Position numbers and translations under genes: made by a program. From an uncultured Pseudomonadota bacterium (GTDB lineage Bacteria; Myxococcota_A; UBA796; GCA-2862545), in assembly GCA_913061235.1 (NCBI GenBank), contig CAJXTB010000003.1, positions 310,001 through 374,000 on the forward strand: a stretch of 64,000 bases of DNA. Direction: 5' to 3'. Each line of letters opens with the position of its first letter. The first letter of the stretch is position 1. The notes beneath the pieces are model-generated. The model saw nothing but the letters and a program-made list of their open reading frames with translations. It was not told the origin of the DNA and did not search any database. Shown piece after piece: positions 42,263 through 51,521 of the stretch.

Positions 42263-43407
42263 CATGGGGACTCTACCTTCACGTGCCGTGGTGCCGCCGC
42301 CGGTGCCCGTACTGCGCGTTTTACGTGGAAGCGGCCCATGATGTGCCGTGGGATGACTTCGCAGATGCGCTACTCGCCGAGTACGCACTGCGCACCGACA
42401 GCGTCGCTGGACTGCCGCACACCGTGTTCTTCGGAGGCGGTACCCCCTCTCGCATGCCAGCACCTGTCCTGGCCCGCATACTGGCAGGCATTGAGCGTGC
42501 ACCGGGCACTGAGGTCACCGCCGAGTGTAATCCCGAGGACTGCACGCAGGAATGGGTCGACGGTGCAATTGCCGCAGGAATCACCCGAGTTTCCTTGGGC
42601 ATGCAGACCTTTCAGCCGGCGTTCGCACGACTGCTAAACCGGGCCTGTTCCGTTCCCGATGCCCGACAGACCGCTGAGCGAGTCGCGACGAGTGGGTTCA
42701 CCTCGTGGTCGGTAGACCTCATGTTCGCCTTGCCCAACCAGACCCTCGAACAACTCGACGCTGACTTGGATGCTATCGAAGCGATTGGTGTGCCCCACGT
42801 ATCGCTGTACGGCCTGACCTATGAGCCGGGCACGCCCTTCACCCGCGCGCGAGACAACGGTACCTTCACCGAGGCCACCGATGACCTGTGGCGCGACATG
42901 TACGACCACATTGTGAAGCGCCTTCGGAACATGGGTCTTCAGCGCTACGAAGTCAGCAACTTCGCCAAGCCGGGACACCGCTCTGCTCACAATCAGCTGT
43001 ATTGGAGCGACAAGCCCTACTTGGGCATTGGCCCCAGTGCGCACGGCTACTTGCCGACCGGAGAGCGCTACCACAACGCTCCCAACGTCACCGTCTACCT
43101 ACAAGGTGGCGACCCGACCGAGCTGCGGGAATCTCCGAACGCAGAACAAGCTGCGACCGACGCCTTGGTCAGTGGCCTGCGAGGCGTCGAAGGTATTGAC
43201 TTGGCTGCACTGGCCCACCGGCACGGCATTGAGCCACAAAGTGCGGCGGTTGACAGACTACAGAGGGAGGGGCTGATTCACAGAGACAACAGCCGAATCG
43301 CCCTAACAGACGCCGGCTTTCCTGTATGTGACGCCATCTGTGGCCACCTGAGCGACCGCCTCGTACCTGTCGGCGGACCGTCAAAGGGACCGCGCACCAC
43401 CACTTAG
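42259..43407 (+). CDS. hemW: HemW-like radical SAM haem chaperone
   Basis: 382 residues, starting in an ATGA overlap. The 4Fe-4S motif is C12-x3-C16-x2-C19 (WCRRRCPYC), preceded by LYLHVPW as in HemW. Further family blocks are FFGGGTPSRM, EVTAECNPED, VSLGMQTFQ and SVDLMFALPNQTLEQLD, then YEVSNFAKPGHRSAHN, which favours HemW over the oxygen-independent coproporphyrinogen dehydrogenase HemN. HemW inserts haem in respiratory proteins. The role here is drawn from the family; c-type haem genes lie 8 kb away. Confidence 0.93.
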   Translation: MTWGLYLHVPWCRRRCPYCAFYVEAAHDVPWDDFADALLAEYALRTDSVAGLPHTVFFGGGTPSRMPAPVLARILAGIERAPGTEVTAECNPEDCTQEWVDGAIAAGITRVSLGMQTFQPAFARLLNRACSVPDARQTAERVATSGFTSWSVDLMFALPNQTLEQLDADLDAIEAIGVPHVSLYGLTYEPGTPFTRARDNGTFTEATDDLWRDMYDHIVKRLRNMGLQRYEVSNFAKPGHRSAHNQLYWSDKPYLGIGPSAHGYLPTGERYHNAPNVTVYLQGGDPTELRESPNAEQAATDALVSGLRGVEGIDLAALAHRHGIEPQSAAVDRLQREGLIHRDNSRIALTDAGFPVCDAICGHLSDRLVPVGGPSKGPRTTT

Positions 43408-43443
43408 GGGTTATCACGACGCTCCCCTGATATTGGCTGCTGC

Positions 43444-44511
43444 GTGGCGACTCCCGACTACTACAACATGCTTGGTATCTCCCGAAAGGCGACGCCAGAC
43501 GACATCAAGAAGGCGTACCGCCGCCTCGCTCTGCGTTGGCATCCGGACCGCAATCCGGGAGACGACACTGCTGAGCAGCACTTCAAGGACATTACGGCCG
43601 CCTACGCCTGTTTGTCTGACGGTGAGGAGCGCACTCGCTACGACCGTTTAGGTCCGTTGTACCAACCCGATGGCCGCCCACCGCGGCCAGAAGAACTCAA
43701 CGAAGTTCTGGGTACGGTCTGGGGCAACCTGTGGGGACGGCGCAAGAAAGCGCGCGGCGAAGACCTTCGCTACACCGTCTCTCTGCCTCTTGAAGATGTC
43801 GCGACCGGCTGTGAACGCAGCATCCGCATACCGCGCCAGGTGCGCTGCAAGACATGCGGCGGAGACGGCGCTCAGCCCGGTAATGGGCGGGTCACCTGCG
43901 ACGTGTGCGAGGGCAGTGGTCGCGCCAAGGGCGTGCGCTTGTTCCGGTCGGACTGCTACCACTGCGAAGGCCGTGGCTACCGTATCGTTCACCGCTGTGA
44001 GCCCTGCAACGGAGCGGGCATTCGTTCCATTGACGACGCCGTGGTGGTCAAGGTCCCAGCCGGCGTTGCCACGGGCCAGAAGCTCAAGCTGACCGGTAAG
44101 GGCAATGAGCCCGGCGACCCCGGGCCAGCAGGCGATTTGTTCGTCGTAATTAACGTCGAAGAACACACGTTGTTCCGCCGGCGCGGCGAAGACGTACTCG
44201 TTGAGATGCCTCTGACGTTCTCGGAGATGGCTCTCGGCGCCGACATCAGCGTGCCCACTCTTGAAGGGGTGACCACCATTCGGGTTCCTGCCGGAACCGC
44301 TCCGGGCCGCGTCTTTCGCTTGTCCAATCGCGGCCTTCCAGCCGTTGGTAGGACCGCACGCGGTGACCTACATCTCGAGGCCGTTCTGACGGTTCCGAGC
44401 GACCTGACTCCCGCCCAGCGCGAGGCCCTCGCAGCCTGGGCAGACACCCTCTCCGACGCATCCCACCCGCAACGGCAGTCGTTCGACCGCCACGTCCAGG
44501 AGCGCCGATGA
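43444..44511 (+). CDS. dnaJ: DnaJ-type Hsp40 co-chaperone
   Basis: 355 residues from a GTG. The J-domain has YYNMLGISRKATPDDIKKAY and the HPD in LRWHPDRNPG. A Gly/Phe region is nearly absent, replaced by PLYQPDGRPPRPEELN. Four C-x2-C-x-G-x-G zinc repeats follow (CKTCGGDG, CDVCEGSG, CYHCEGRG, CEPCNGAG), then the client-binding C-terminal domain. It is shorter than typical DnaJ (about 375). No ribosome site precedes the GTG, but a TATTGG hexamer lies 7 nt upstream. It may pair with the Hsp70 at 62148, although that gene is 18 kb away. Confidence 0.92.
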   Translation: MATPDYYNMLGISRKATPDDIKKAYRRLALRWHPDRNPGDDTAEQHFKDITAAYACLSDGEERTRYDRLGPLYQPDGRPPRPEELNEVLGTVWGNLWGRRKKARGEDLRYTVSLPLEDVATGCERSIRIPRQVRCKTCGGDGAQPGNGRVTCDVCEGSGRAKGVRLFRSDCYHCEGRGYRIVHRCEPCNGAGIRSIDDAVVVKVPAGVATGQKLKLTGKGNEPGDPGPAGDLFVVINVEEHTLFRRRGEDVLVEMPLTFSEMALGADISVPTLEGVTTIRVPAGTAPGRVFRLSNRGLPAVGRTARGDLHLEAVLTVPSDLTPAQREALAAWADTLSDASHPQRQSFDRHVQERR

Positions 44512-46301
44512 TTCGCGCGGCCCACGTCCTCCTCACCCTCGCATTGTGCGCCCCCTCCCTAGCCTGTGCTGGCCGTGTGCCAGACGCCGTCGAAGACGCC
44601 GCAGCGTACGCCGAAACGGACCGCGGCCGCGCCGCCGAGCTGCTCGAACAGGCCGTTCCTGAGGCAAGTGCGCGTCATCGCGCCACCGTTCAGCTGCACG
44701 CTGGCGAATACCGGCGCCTGCTCGGAGACTTCGACACCGCACGGACCTGGTTCGACGCGGTGCAAGCCGAAGACGGACGTCACAGCAATCCCCTCGCAGC
44801 ACGGGCAGGACTGTTGCTCATCGAGGCCGCAACCGAGGTCAACCCAGACGTCCTGGCCAAGCTGCGCCGCATGTCAGACAACGACCTTCTCGATTCGCAG
44901 AACGCGGACCGCTACATGGTTCTCGCGATTGTTGCTGCCGCAGAGGGCGACCAAACTGCCTTCTCGCGCGCCCAGACGAAGGCCCTGTCCTACGCGCGCT
45001 CTTCACAACAACAGACCGAACGCATCACGCTGCGCCTAGACGGCATTGACGTCGAAGCTGAACCTGTCGCTGGAGAAGCCGTGTTCTCCATGGAGCCAGA
45101 GACCGGCTCCGATATCGAGCGCATTGAACAAGCCATCGCTAGCGGCAATGCTGGCAGAGCTCAGACCCTCATCGCGCGGCTTCGCACGACAGCCAGCGCC
45201 GAAGAAGCCCGAGAGCTCGACTACCTAGAGCGCCGCATGGGGGCCGCAGACGTCAACCCAGGCGTCATCGGAGTGTTGCTGCCACTCGCTGGCCGCTACG
45301 CCACTGTCGGTCGCCAGGTCAAGCAAGCGCTGGAGTTCGGCTACGCCGCAGGCGGTGGAAGCGGACGCCTGCTCATCGTGGACTCGGGAACCACCGAAGA
45401 AAGTGCTGTGGCTGCCGCCGAACAGTTGGTGTTCGCCGAAGGGGTCATCGCCATTGCCGGTCCCCTACTGTCCAACCAAGCAGACGCTGTCGCTGCAGCA
45501 TCCGACGCCATGCGGGTCCCACTCGTCGGTCTCGCCCAGTCCATGTCGCCGGGTACCGACCAGGAGTGGGTGTTCCGAGCGACCGTCGCTGTGGAAGACC
45601 AGGTAAGCGCACTCGTTGACTACACCTCCAGCACAGGTGGCATGTCGAGCTACGGCATCTTCGCCCCGGACAATGACTATGGTCGCGGAGCGGCTGCGGC
45701 CTTCACCGCCAAGGTCGAGTCGACGGGCGGTCGCATCGTGGACCAAGAATTCTACAACCCCGACTCCAACGACATGACGGGCGCTGCACGCAGGATGTCA
45801 CGGAGCCCAATGGACGGCCTGTTCATCCCAGACAACGCAAGTCGCGTACCCCTGGCCTGTGCAGGGCTTGCCTACGAAGAGTTCCCAGTGGGCTCCTTCC
45901 AGCCGGTGCCTGGCGGACCGACCATCCAACTGCTCGGCCTGAACAGCTGGAACAACGTAGACATCTTGACCCAGGGCGGCGCGTATGTGCGTCACGCGCT
46001 GTTCACCGAGCTGTTCATTGACGACACGACCGCGTCAGCCAGCTTCTCTGAGGCCTACCGTGGACAAGTCGACCGGACTCCAAGCCCACTCGAAGCCGTG
46101 GTCAGCGATGTCGGCCGGCTCCTTGCAACCATCGACCAAGCCGGCGTGACCGATCGCACTGGATATCGTGATGCACTCCATGCTTCTGCCCCAGAAGGTA
46201 CGGTCACCGGGCTAAATGGCTTCAACGCAGAGACTCGAACAGCTACCCACAACCTCCGCATCCTCACAATCACACGTGACAGCATCGAGGTCGTTAAGTA
46301 A
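44508..46301 (+). CDS. LppC/LivK-like periplasmic-binding lipoprotein
   Basis: 597 residues from an ATG overlapping the dnaJ stop. The signal has lipobox SLACAG. Residues about 25-240 are helical, TPR-like (AAELLEQAVPEASARHRATV). The rest is the Leu/Ile/Val-binding-protein fold: IGVLLPLAGRYATVGRQVKQ, then AGPLLSNQADAVAAASDAMR, VPLVGLAQSMSP and APDNDYGRGAAAAFTAKVES. The combination of helical repeats and this fold matches LpoA/LppC, activators of peptidoglycan synthases, or a solute-binding protein. The lack of ABC transporter genes nearby favours the former. Confidence 0.82.
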   Translation: MIRAAHVLLTLALCAPSLACAGRVPDAVEDAAAYAETDRGRAAELLEQAVPEASARHRATVQLHAGEYRRLLGDFDTARTWFDAVQAEDGRHSNPLAARAGLLLIEAATEVNPDVLAKLRRMSDNDLLDSQNADRYMVLAIVAAAEGDQTAFSRAQTKALSYARSSQQQTERITLRLDGIDVEAEPVAGEAVFSMEPETGSDIERIEQAIASGNAGRAQTLIARLRTTASAEEARELDYLERRMGAADVNPGVIGVLLPLAGRYATVGRQVKQALEFGYAAGGGSGRLLIVDSGTTEESAVAAAEQLVFAEGVIAIAGPLLSNQADAVAAASDAMRVPLVGLAQSMSPGTDQEWVFRATVAVEDQVSALVDYTSSTGGMSSYGIFAPDNDYGRGAAAAFTAKVESTGGRIVDQEFYNPDSNDMTGAARRMSRSPMDGLFIPDNASRVPLACAGLAYEEFPVGSFQPVPGGPTIQLLGLNSWNNVDILTQGGAYVRHALFTELFIDDTTASASFSEAYRGQVDRTPSPLEAVVSDVGRLLATIDQAGVTDRTGYRDALHASAPEGTVTGLNGFNAETRTATHNLRILTITRDSIEVVK

Positions 46302-46341
46302 AGCTGCCTTTCGTACTGCGAAACAGCACCCGGAGACCCCA

Positions 46342-47274
46342 CTGGAACCCCCTCCAGAACCTGCCTCGTCTGAGGCCTTATGGATTGAGGCACTGACCAA
46401 ACAGTGCCCTATTGTCCATCCTGTTGTCACTGGCCCTGGAGACGACGCCGCTGTGTTGCCGGACAACACAGTTGTAACGGTAGATACGCTCGTTGAGGGT
46501 GTTCACTTCGACGAGCGTCTCTCCATGGAGGACGTTGGCTACAAGGCAGTCGCCGTAAATGTCAGCGACATCGCGGCCATGGGTGGCTCTCCTACGTGGA
46601 TGGTGCTGTCTGTCAGCATGCCCAGCGGTTTTGCCCACCGAGATGCCCTGATTTACGGCATCTCAGATGCGGCCCAGCGCTTTGGTGTCTCGCTCATTGG
46701 CGGGGACACAACCCGCAGTCCAGGTCCGCTGATGCTGTCCGTGACCATGGCTGGACATGCACCCAAGCCCGTCACCCGGTCAGGCGCAGCCCCCGGTGAA
46801 GACGTCTGGGTCAGCGGGTTTCCGGGCTTAGCTGGCGCCGGCTACCTGTACGCAACCCCACCGGATGCGGCACTTGCAGCCCTGAGGCGTCCGGTACCGC
46901 CAGTTGCCCTCGCCCAGACTCTGGCTGGGCGCGGCATCGCCACAGCAATGATGGATCTGTCGGACGGACTCGCGGCAGACCTTCGCCGCCTAGCAACAAG
47001 CAGCGGTGTGGGCATCTCCCTTCGCTCCGCAGCCTTTCCCCGACACACCTGTCTGGCCGACTACGACGCTGTGCAGCTCGCTCTCACTGGCGGAGACGAC
47101 TACCAGCTGGTGTTCACCGCCTCCCCCGACCACGCAGACCACGTGGTCTCCTTGGCGCATGAGTTCGGCGTTGTCCTGACGCGTGTTGGCTTGACGACAG
47201 ACGCCCTGGAGTGTGTGGTGGATGACCGAGAGTGGCCATCCGCTGCGTTTGAGCACTTTCCGGAGGTCTCATGA
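46342..47274 (+). CDS. thiL: Thiamine-monophosphate kinase
   Basis: About 310 residues. It phosphorylates thiamine monophosphate to thiamine pyrophosphate. The family blocks are VTGPGDDAAVLP, VDTLVEGVHFD, KAVAVNVSDIAAMGG, SLIGGDTTRS, MMDLSDGLAADLRRLA and GGDDYQLVF. I put the start at the CTG at 46342: GGAGA lies 5 nt upstream and it places GDD at residue 31, as expected. An ATG at 46216 would give an 86-nt overlap with the upstream gene and a 42-residue unstructured leader. Its stop overlaps the next ATG. Note the lost TPP enzyme at 2187. Confidence 0.9.
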   Translation: MEPPPEPASSEALWIEALTKQCPIVHPVVTGPGDDAAVLPDNTVVTVDTLVEGVHFDERLSMEDVGYKAVAVNVSDIAAMGGSPTWMVLSVSMPSGFAHRDALIYGISDAAQRFGVSLIGGDTTRSPGPLMLSVTMAGHAPKPVTRSGAAPGEDVWVSGFPGLAGAGYLYATPPDAALAALRRPVPPVALAQTLAGRGIATAMMDLSDGLAADLRRLATSSGVGISLRSAAFPRHTCLADYDAVQLALTGGDDYQLVFTASPDHADHVVSLAHEFGVVLTRVGLTTDALECVVDDREWPSAAFEHFPEVS

Positions 47275-48554
47275 TCTTCGCGAGCGGCGGCGCCCTCACC
47301 TTCACCGGTACCATGGGCCAAGCAGCAGTCATCTTCGCGTTGCTGTTCGCCTTGTCCTTCTTCTTCTCCGGCACCGAGATTGCACTGTTTTCCCTTCAGA
47401 AGGTCGAACGGCAACGCCTGGGCTCGGCAGGACGAACCGGTGCGCGCATCTCGGAGCTACTCGAGCGCCGTGGTCGCCTCATCACCACTCTACTCATGGG
47501 CAACGAGACCGCCAATGTGCTCATTGCCGCTGTGGGTGCCTCGGTCATCGCCCAGCTTGCACCCGGAAACTCGTGGCTCAACATCGTTCTGTTGACCCCG
47601 GCCATCTTGCTGTTCAGCGAGATTACGCCCAAGGTTCTCGCCGTTCGCTACAACCGTCAATGGGCCCTCGCTGCGGCATGGCCATTCTACGCCTTCTACA
47701 TGATGGTCACACCGCTACGCTGGGTAATCGGCGGCATTGTCAACGCACTGGCCTCGCTGTTTCGCGTCACACGCCAGCAAGGCGACGAGATGCTGAACGA
47801 AGCGGAGATTCGTACTCTCATCCATCAGGGCGCCGAAGCTGGCGATGTTCATGCACGCGAGCGTGAAATCATTGAAGCGGTGTTCGAGTTCGATGATTTG
47901 ACTGTTGGCCGACTGATGACCCCGCGCCCAGACGTCTTCTCCATCCCGCTGACCATCACCTGGACTGAGCTGCTGAGCCAAGCCCGCGAACAAGGCTACT
48001 CGCGCGTGCCCGTCTACGACGGAGACGTCGATAACATAATCGGCACCTTGCTCATCAAGGACTTGCTACGCTACCGAAAGCGCCCGCTGAGCACGCCACG
48101 CCAGCTGCGAAGCATCTTGCTTCCACCCAGCTTCGTCCCCGCCAGCAAGCCCGCGGACGACCTGCTGCGCGAGTTCATGCAGCGCAAGATGCACCAAGCC
48201 ATTGTAGTCGACGAGCACGGCACCGTAGTCGGCCTTGTGTCTCTGGACGACCTACTCTCAGAGCTTGTTGGGGACCTTCTCGACATAGACGATGAGGTCG
48301 TCGATACCATCAGCCGGACCACTCCTGGCGTGCTGGCGGTCCAAGGAGACCTCGACATTGACGACTTCGTAGAAGAGACCGGCATTACGCTTCCCGAAGG
48401 CGAGTACCATACCGTCGGAGGCTTCGTCTTCCATGAGCTCGGCCGTCTGCCCCGCTCCGGTGACACCATTGTGCATGAGGAACACCTGTTCGAAGTGGCG
48501 GGCATGGATGGCCGACGCATCACCCGCGTGCGCGTATCGGCGGCCACACAATGA
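47271..48554 (+). CDS. CNNM/CorC-family membrane protein, first copy
   Basis: 427 residues from an ATGA overlap with thiL. An N-terminal DUF21 (CNNM) membrane domain has about four helices (FFFSGTEIALFSLQKVERQ, LLMGNETANVLIAAVG). Two CBS domains follow (residues about 210-330), with VGRLMTPRPDVFSIP and HQAIVVDEHGTVVGLVSLDD, and a CorC/HlyC domain ends the protein (LPEGEYHTVGGFVFHELGRL, ITRVRV). Members take part in Mg2+ or Co2+ efflux and stress resistance. It is the first of two adjacent paralogues that share an ATGA overlap, suggesting a heterodimer. Confidence 0.93.
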   Translation: MIFASGGALTFTGTMGQAAVIFALLFALSFFFSGTEIALFSLQKVERQRLGSAGRTGARISELLERRGRLITTLLMGNETANVLIAAVGASVIAQLAPGNSWLNIVLLTPAILLFSEITPKVLAVRYNRQWALAAAWPFYAFYMMVTPLRWVIGGIVNALASLFRVTRQQGDEMLNEAEIRTLIHQGAEAGDVHAREREIIEAVFEFDDLTVGRLMTPRPDVFSIPLTITWTELLSQAREQGYSRVPVYDGDVDNIIGTLLIKDLLRYRKRPLSTPRQLRSILLPPSFVPASKPADDLLREFMQRKMHQAIVVDEHGTVVGLVSLDDLLSELVGDLLDIDDEVVDTISRTTPGVLAVQGDLDIDDFVEETGITLPEGEYHTVGGFVFHELGRLPRSGDTIVHEEHLFEVAGMDGRRITRVRVSAATQ

Positions 48555-49753
48555 CCGCTCTAGCCCTCGCCATGGTCGCCTGCCTCGTCATCGAAGGCTT
48601 CTTCTCGGGTAGCGAGATTGCCATGTTCAGCGCCAACCGTCTGGCACTTCAGTCGCGTGCTGGAGACGGCGGACGCCTCGCCCAGATGGCGCTGGACCTC
48701 ATTGAGCGAGAAGACCGGCTCATCAGCACATGTCTGATTGGCACCAACCTCGCCGTCATCACCGGAACCACGCTGGCCACTCTGTTCGTGGTGAGCGCAG
48801 GTCTGAACGAGACCTGGGTTCTGGCGTACATTCCGCTGACCGTCATCTTCGGCGAAGCCTTGCCCAAGACCGTGTTCCAGTTCCATGCCACAAACATGGC
48901 ACCGCGCCTGGCACCGGTGCTGCGCATTGCACAGCTCATCTTCACGCCACTACTGGCCATCGCTGGCCTGTGGTCATCATTGCTGCGCCGACTGTCGAGC
49001 ACCGAGACCTCGTCGATGTCTCGCCAAGACATTGTGGACCTTCTCGAAGAAGAGGACGCGGCCATTCTCCCCGGAGAACAGGCCATGATTCGCCGGGTGT
49101 TCCGCCTCGGAGAGATCGACGTCAGCGATGCCATGACTCCCCTCGTCGACGTGGATGCGGTACCGGAGACCGCAACACTAGACGACGCCATTGCCGTTGC
49201 CCTTGCCGGTGGTCACTCACGAATCGTGGTGTACCGAGACCGAATCGACAACGTGGCCGGCGTGGTTGACATGTTCGACCTGCTGTACGACCCAGACATC
49301 GAAGGCATCGTCGGCGACCGCATGGCACCCGTTCGCTTTGTTCCCGAGACCCAGCGCGCAGATGCCTTGCTCCAAGACATGCGCCAGAGCCGAGACCACT
49401 TTGCCGTAGCCGTCGACGAATACGGCGGCAGTGTGGGCATTGTGACCATCGAGGACCTGCTCGAAGAAATCATCGGTGAGATTCAAGACGAGCGCGACGA
49501 AGATGAGCCACAGGTACGACGTCTCGGAGACCGCCAGTGGCGAGTACCCGCGCGCACCGAGATTGATGAGCTCGAAGAAGCCCTGTCCATGGACGTTCCA
49601 GAGGGCGACTACGAGACCGTCGGCGGCTTGGTCCTAGCCCACATGGGACGCATTCCGCGCAAGGGCGAGAGCGTAGATGTGGACGGCATGCGGTACAAGG
49701 CCGAAGAAGTGTCCGACCGGGCGATTCTTACGGTGCTGGCAACGCGTCTGTGA
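48551..49753 (+). CDS. CNNM/CorC-family membrane protein, second copy
   Basis: 400 residues, same layout as the upstream gene: DUF21 helices (FFSGSEIAMFSANRLALQSR), CBS pair (VSDAMTPLVDVDAVPE; FAVAVDEYGGSVGIVTIED) and CorC domain (MDVPEGDYETVGGLVLAHMG). The two are clearly paralogues but have diverged, and the acidic stretch after the CBS pair (EIQDERDEDEP) is absent from the first. Last gene of the long plus-strand block; convergent with the cytochrome genes at 50061. Confidence 0.93.
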   Translation: MTALALAMVACLVIEGFFSGSEIAMFSANRLALQSRAGDGGRLAQMALDLIEREDRLISTCLIGTNLAVITGTTLATLFVVSAGLNETWVLAYIPLTVIFGEALPKTVFQFHATNMAPRLAPVLRIAQLIFTPLLAIAGLWSSLLRRLSSTETSSMSRQDIVDLLEEEDAAILPGEQAMIRRVFRLGEIDVSDAMTPLVDVDAVPETATLDDAIAVALAGGHSRIVVYRDRIDNVAGVVDMFDLLYDPDIEGIVGDRMAPVRFVPETQRADALLQDMRQSRDHFAVAVDEYGGSVGIVTIEDLLEEIIGEIQDERDEDEPQVRRLGDRQWRVPARTEIDELEEALSMDVPEGDYETVGGLVLAHMGRIPRKGESVDVDGMRYKAEEVSDRAILTVLATRL

Positions 49754-49792
49754 GCCTGTAAGCTGTGGATGTGAGGAGAGCGTGGCGGTTCG

Positions 49793-50003
49793 GGAGGTCA
49801 GAGGTCAGAGGTCAGAGGTCAGAGCGACCGGCTTGCACCGGGCGCGTTCGGTCACGGACGTTTGAACCGTCACGGAATCCAGCTGCCAATCCGAAGTCTT
49901 CCGCCTCCCAACTTCGGCCAAAAGTCCTATCCATCATCTCGAGCCCCACGCAGGCCAGCTTGTCTGGCTTGCTCTGACTCCTGACTTCTGACTTCTGACT
50001 TCC
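49793..50003. repeat. Inverted-repeat element with AGGTCAG heptamer arms between convergent genes
   Basis: The left arm, 49793-49825, has four copies of AGGTCAG. The right arm, 49971-50003, is CTGACTC/CTGACTT repeated four times. As reverse complements the 33-nt arms match at 28 positions, and all five differences are transitions. The 145-nt spacer has no protein-like frame. The element fills most of the 307-nt gap 49754-50060, otherwise empty. Confidence 0.8.
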
Positions 50004-50060
50004 AAACTACGGAAATCTCCGCCAGGCGACACGCGCTGCAGAAATCTCCGCTGCGCGAGT

Positions 50061-51521
50061 CTAGAACCAGATGTGCGTCGTGACAAACAAGTCCGGACGC
50101 GCCCCAGTTCCGGGCCGCTGCAGAGCACGTCCCCACGCCGTAAAGGTCAGCCCCGGAATAGGAGCCACCTCCAGCCCAAGTGCGAATCGCTGCTGCCACT
50201 CGCCCTGAATCGACAGGTCCGTGAGCGCGAAGTCGTGCTTAATACGAAGGTTCAAGCCATTCTTGAGCAGCCACCACGCCTCGGTTGTGCTCGCGGCGAA
50301 CCGCAGAGTCGCGTCCGTTGTGCGCTGGCCGTAGGACACCTCGCCAACAACGGTGACCGGAATCTTGTTGTTGTAGTAGATGGGGTTGAAGCCCCACTGA
50401 ACGCCTGCCGCAAGCAGGTCTCCGCGACCGTTGCCTCCACGGTCTTTCATCATGGCATGACCGCCTAGACTCCAGCCGAGGTCGCGCCAGCCGCCGGCAA
50501 TCGTACCGCCCCACCCTTCATCACGGCCGTTGCCGATGTTGTTGGTGAACACCGACGCGGTTCCCCATGGGTAGTTGGGGGCTGTGCCAATCTCGACGCC
50601 GTGGACCAAGTCAATATCGTCGCTCATGTCCATCTCAAACAGCGAGCGGGTGAACGAGGTGTGGTCGTCGATGTGCTGGCCATAAGCGGGCAAAAAGCGT
50701 CCGACTTTCGCCCAGCTCATGCCCGGTAGTTCATGAACCATGAGGATGGCCGTACGCGCGTACACCGGCGCTCGCTTGTCCTCCCCAATCGCTAGAACAC
50801 CGCTACTACGGCCTCTCAGCGCGCCTGTGGTCATGAATGTGACGTGCTCAACAGGATGCACGCTGACGTGGCCGTCGACCTGCATGGGGAAGCCACTGTC
50901 CGTGCCGCTCCACCAAGCACCACGGGCATCGAGGCCCAGCTGGAGCAGTGGGTCGGCGTTGAGGTCGTCATAGCGGCCATCCCAGAACGACATCTTGGAG
51001 GTCTTGCCGAGAGGATTGCCGATGGCGGTCCAGTTGCCGGTCTGGCCGGCTCCCATGCCCGCTTCTACGGCCGCCCAGTCGGACGGAATCGTCCGTTCAT
51101 CCGTGGGGTCGCCGTCGTCCGCGTCGACCTCGTTGCCGTGGCGCTGCTCGAACCGCCACAGGGCATCGTTAGAGACAATCTCCCGATCGGTGTCCGAGTA
51201 GCTGCGCTGCTGGGTGTGGAACATCGCTAGAGTCGACTGCCCATAGTAGCGACCACTCGCGTTGCGCAGCCCACCACCGGTTGGGTTGGTGTGGCACGAG
51301 ATGCACGACATGGTGCACTTACGCTCCAACAAGCTTGGATTGTCCCAGCCTTCGGAGTCTTCAAGGGTGGGACTGACATGGCAGTTGCCACAGGTTCGGC
51401 CCGAGCGCTGGGCATACAGTGGAGTTCCCACCGCCGGTGAGCTGGACAGCGCAATCGTGGCCACAACGGTCGCGGCCATCACGCCACCGACCGCCAACGG
51501 AACTCGGAGAAGACGACTCAT
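50061..51521 (-). CDS. Di-haem c-type cytochrome fused to an outer-membrane beta-barrel
   Basis: 486 residues from the ATG at 51521, which has GGGAG 8 nt upstream. Signal segment about residues 8-30. Two haem c sites follow, CGNCH and CISCH, within residues about 40-80, joined by a stretch with W and Pro. From about residue 170 the protein is strands with aromatic edges (GNPLGKTSKMSFWDGRYDD, MQVDGHVSVHPVEHVTFMTT, GFNPIYYNNKIPVTVVGEVS) and ends in VTTHIWF, a good barrel beta-signal. This would place haem inside or beside an outer-membrane pore. It shares ATGA overlap with the lipoprotein gene upstream. The barrel is inferred from pattern. Confidence 0.82.
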   Translation of the reverse strand: MSRLLRVPLAVGGVMAATVVATIALSSSPAVGTPLYAQRSGRTCGNCHVSPTLEDSEGWDNPSLLERKCTMSCISCHTNPTGGGLRNASGRYYGQSTLAMFHTQQRSYSDTDREIVSNDALWRFEQRHGNEVDADDGDPTDERTIPSDWAAVEAGMGAGQTGNWTAIGNPLGKTSKMSFWDGRYDDLNADPLLQLGLDARGAWWSGTDSGFPMQVDGHVSVHPVEHVTFMTTGALRGRSSGVLAIGEDKRAPVYARTAILMVHELPGMSWAKVGRFLPAYGQHIDDHTSFTRSLFEMDMSDDIDLVHGVEIGTAPNYPWGTASVFTNNIGNGRDEGWGGTIAGGWRDLGWSLGGHAMMKDRGGNGRGDLLAAGVQWGFNPIYYNNKIPVTVVGEVSYGQRTTDATLRFAASTTEAWWLLKNGLNLRIKHDFALTDLSIQGEWQQRFALGLEVAPIPGLTFTAWGRALQRPGTGARPDLFVTTHIWF

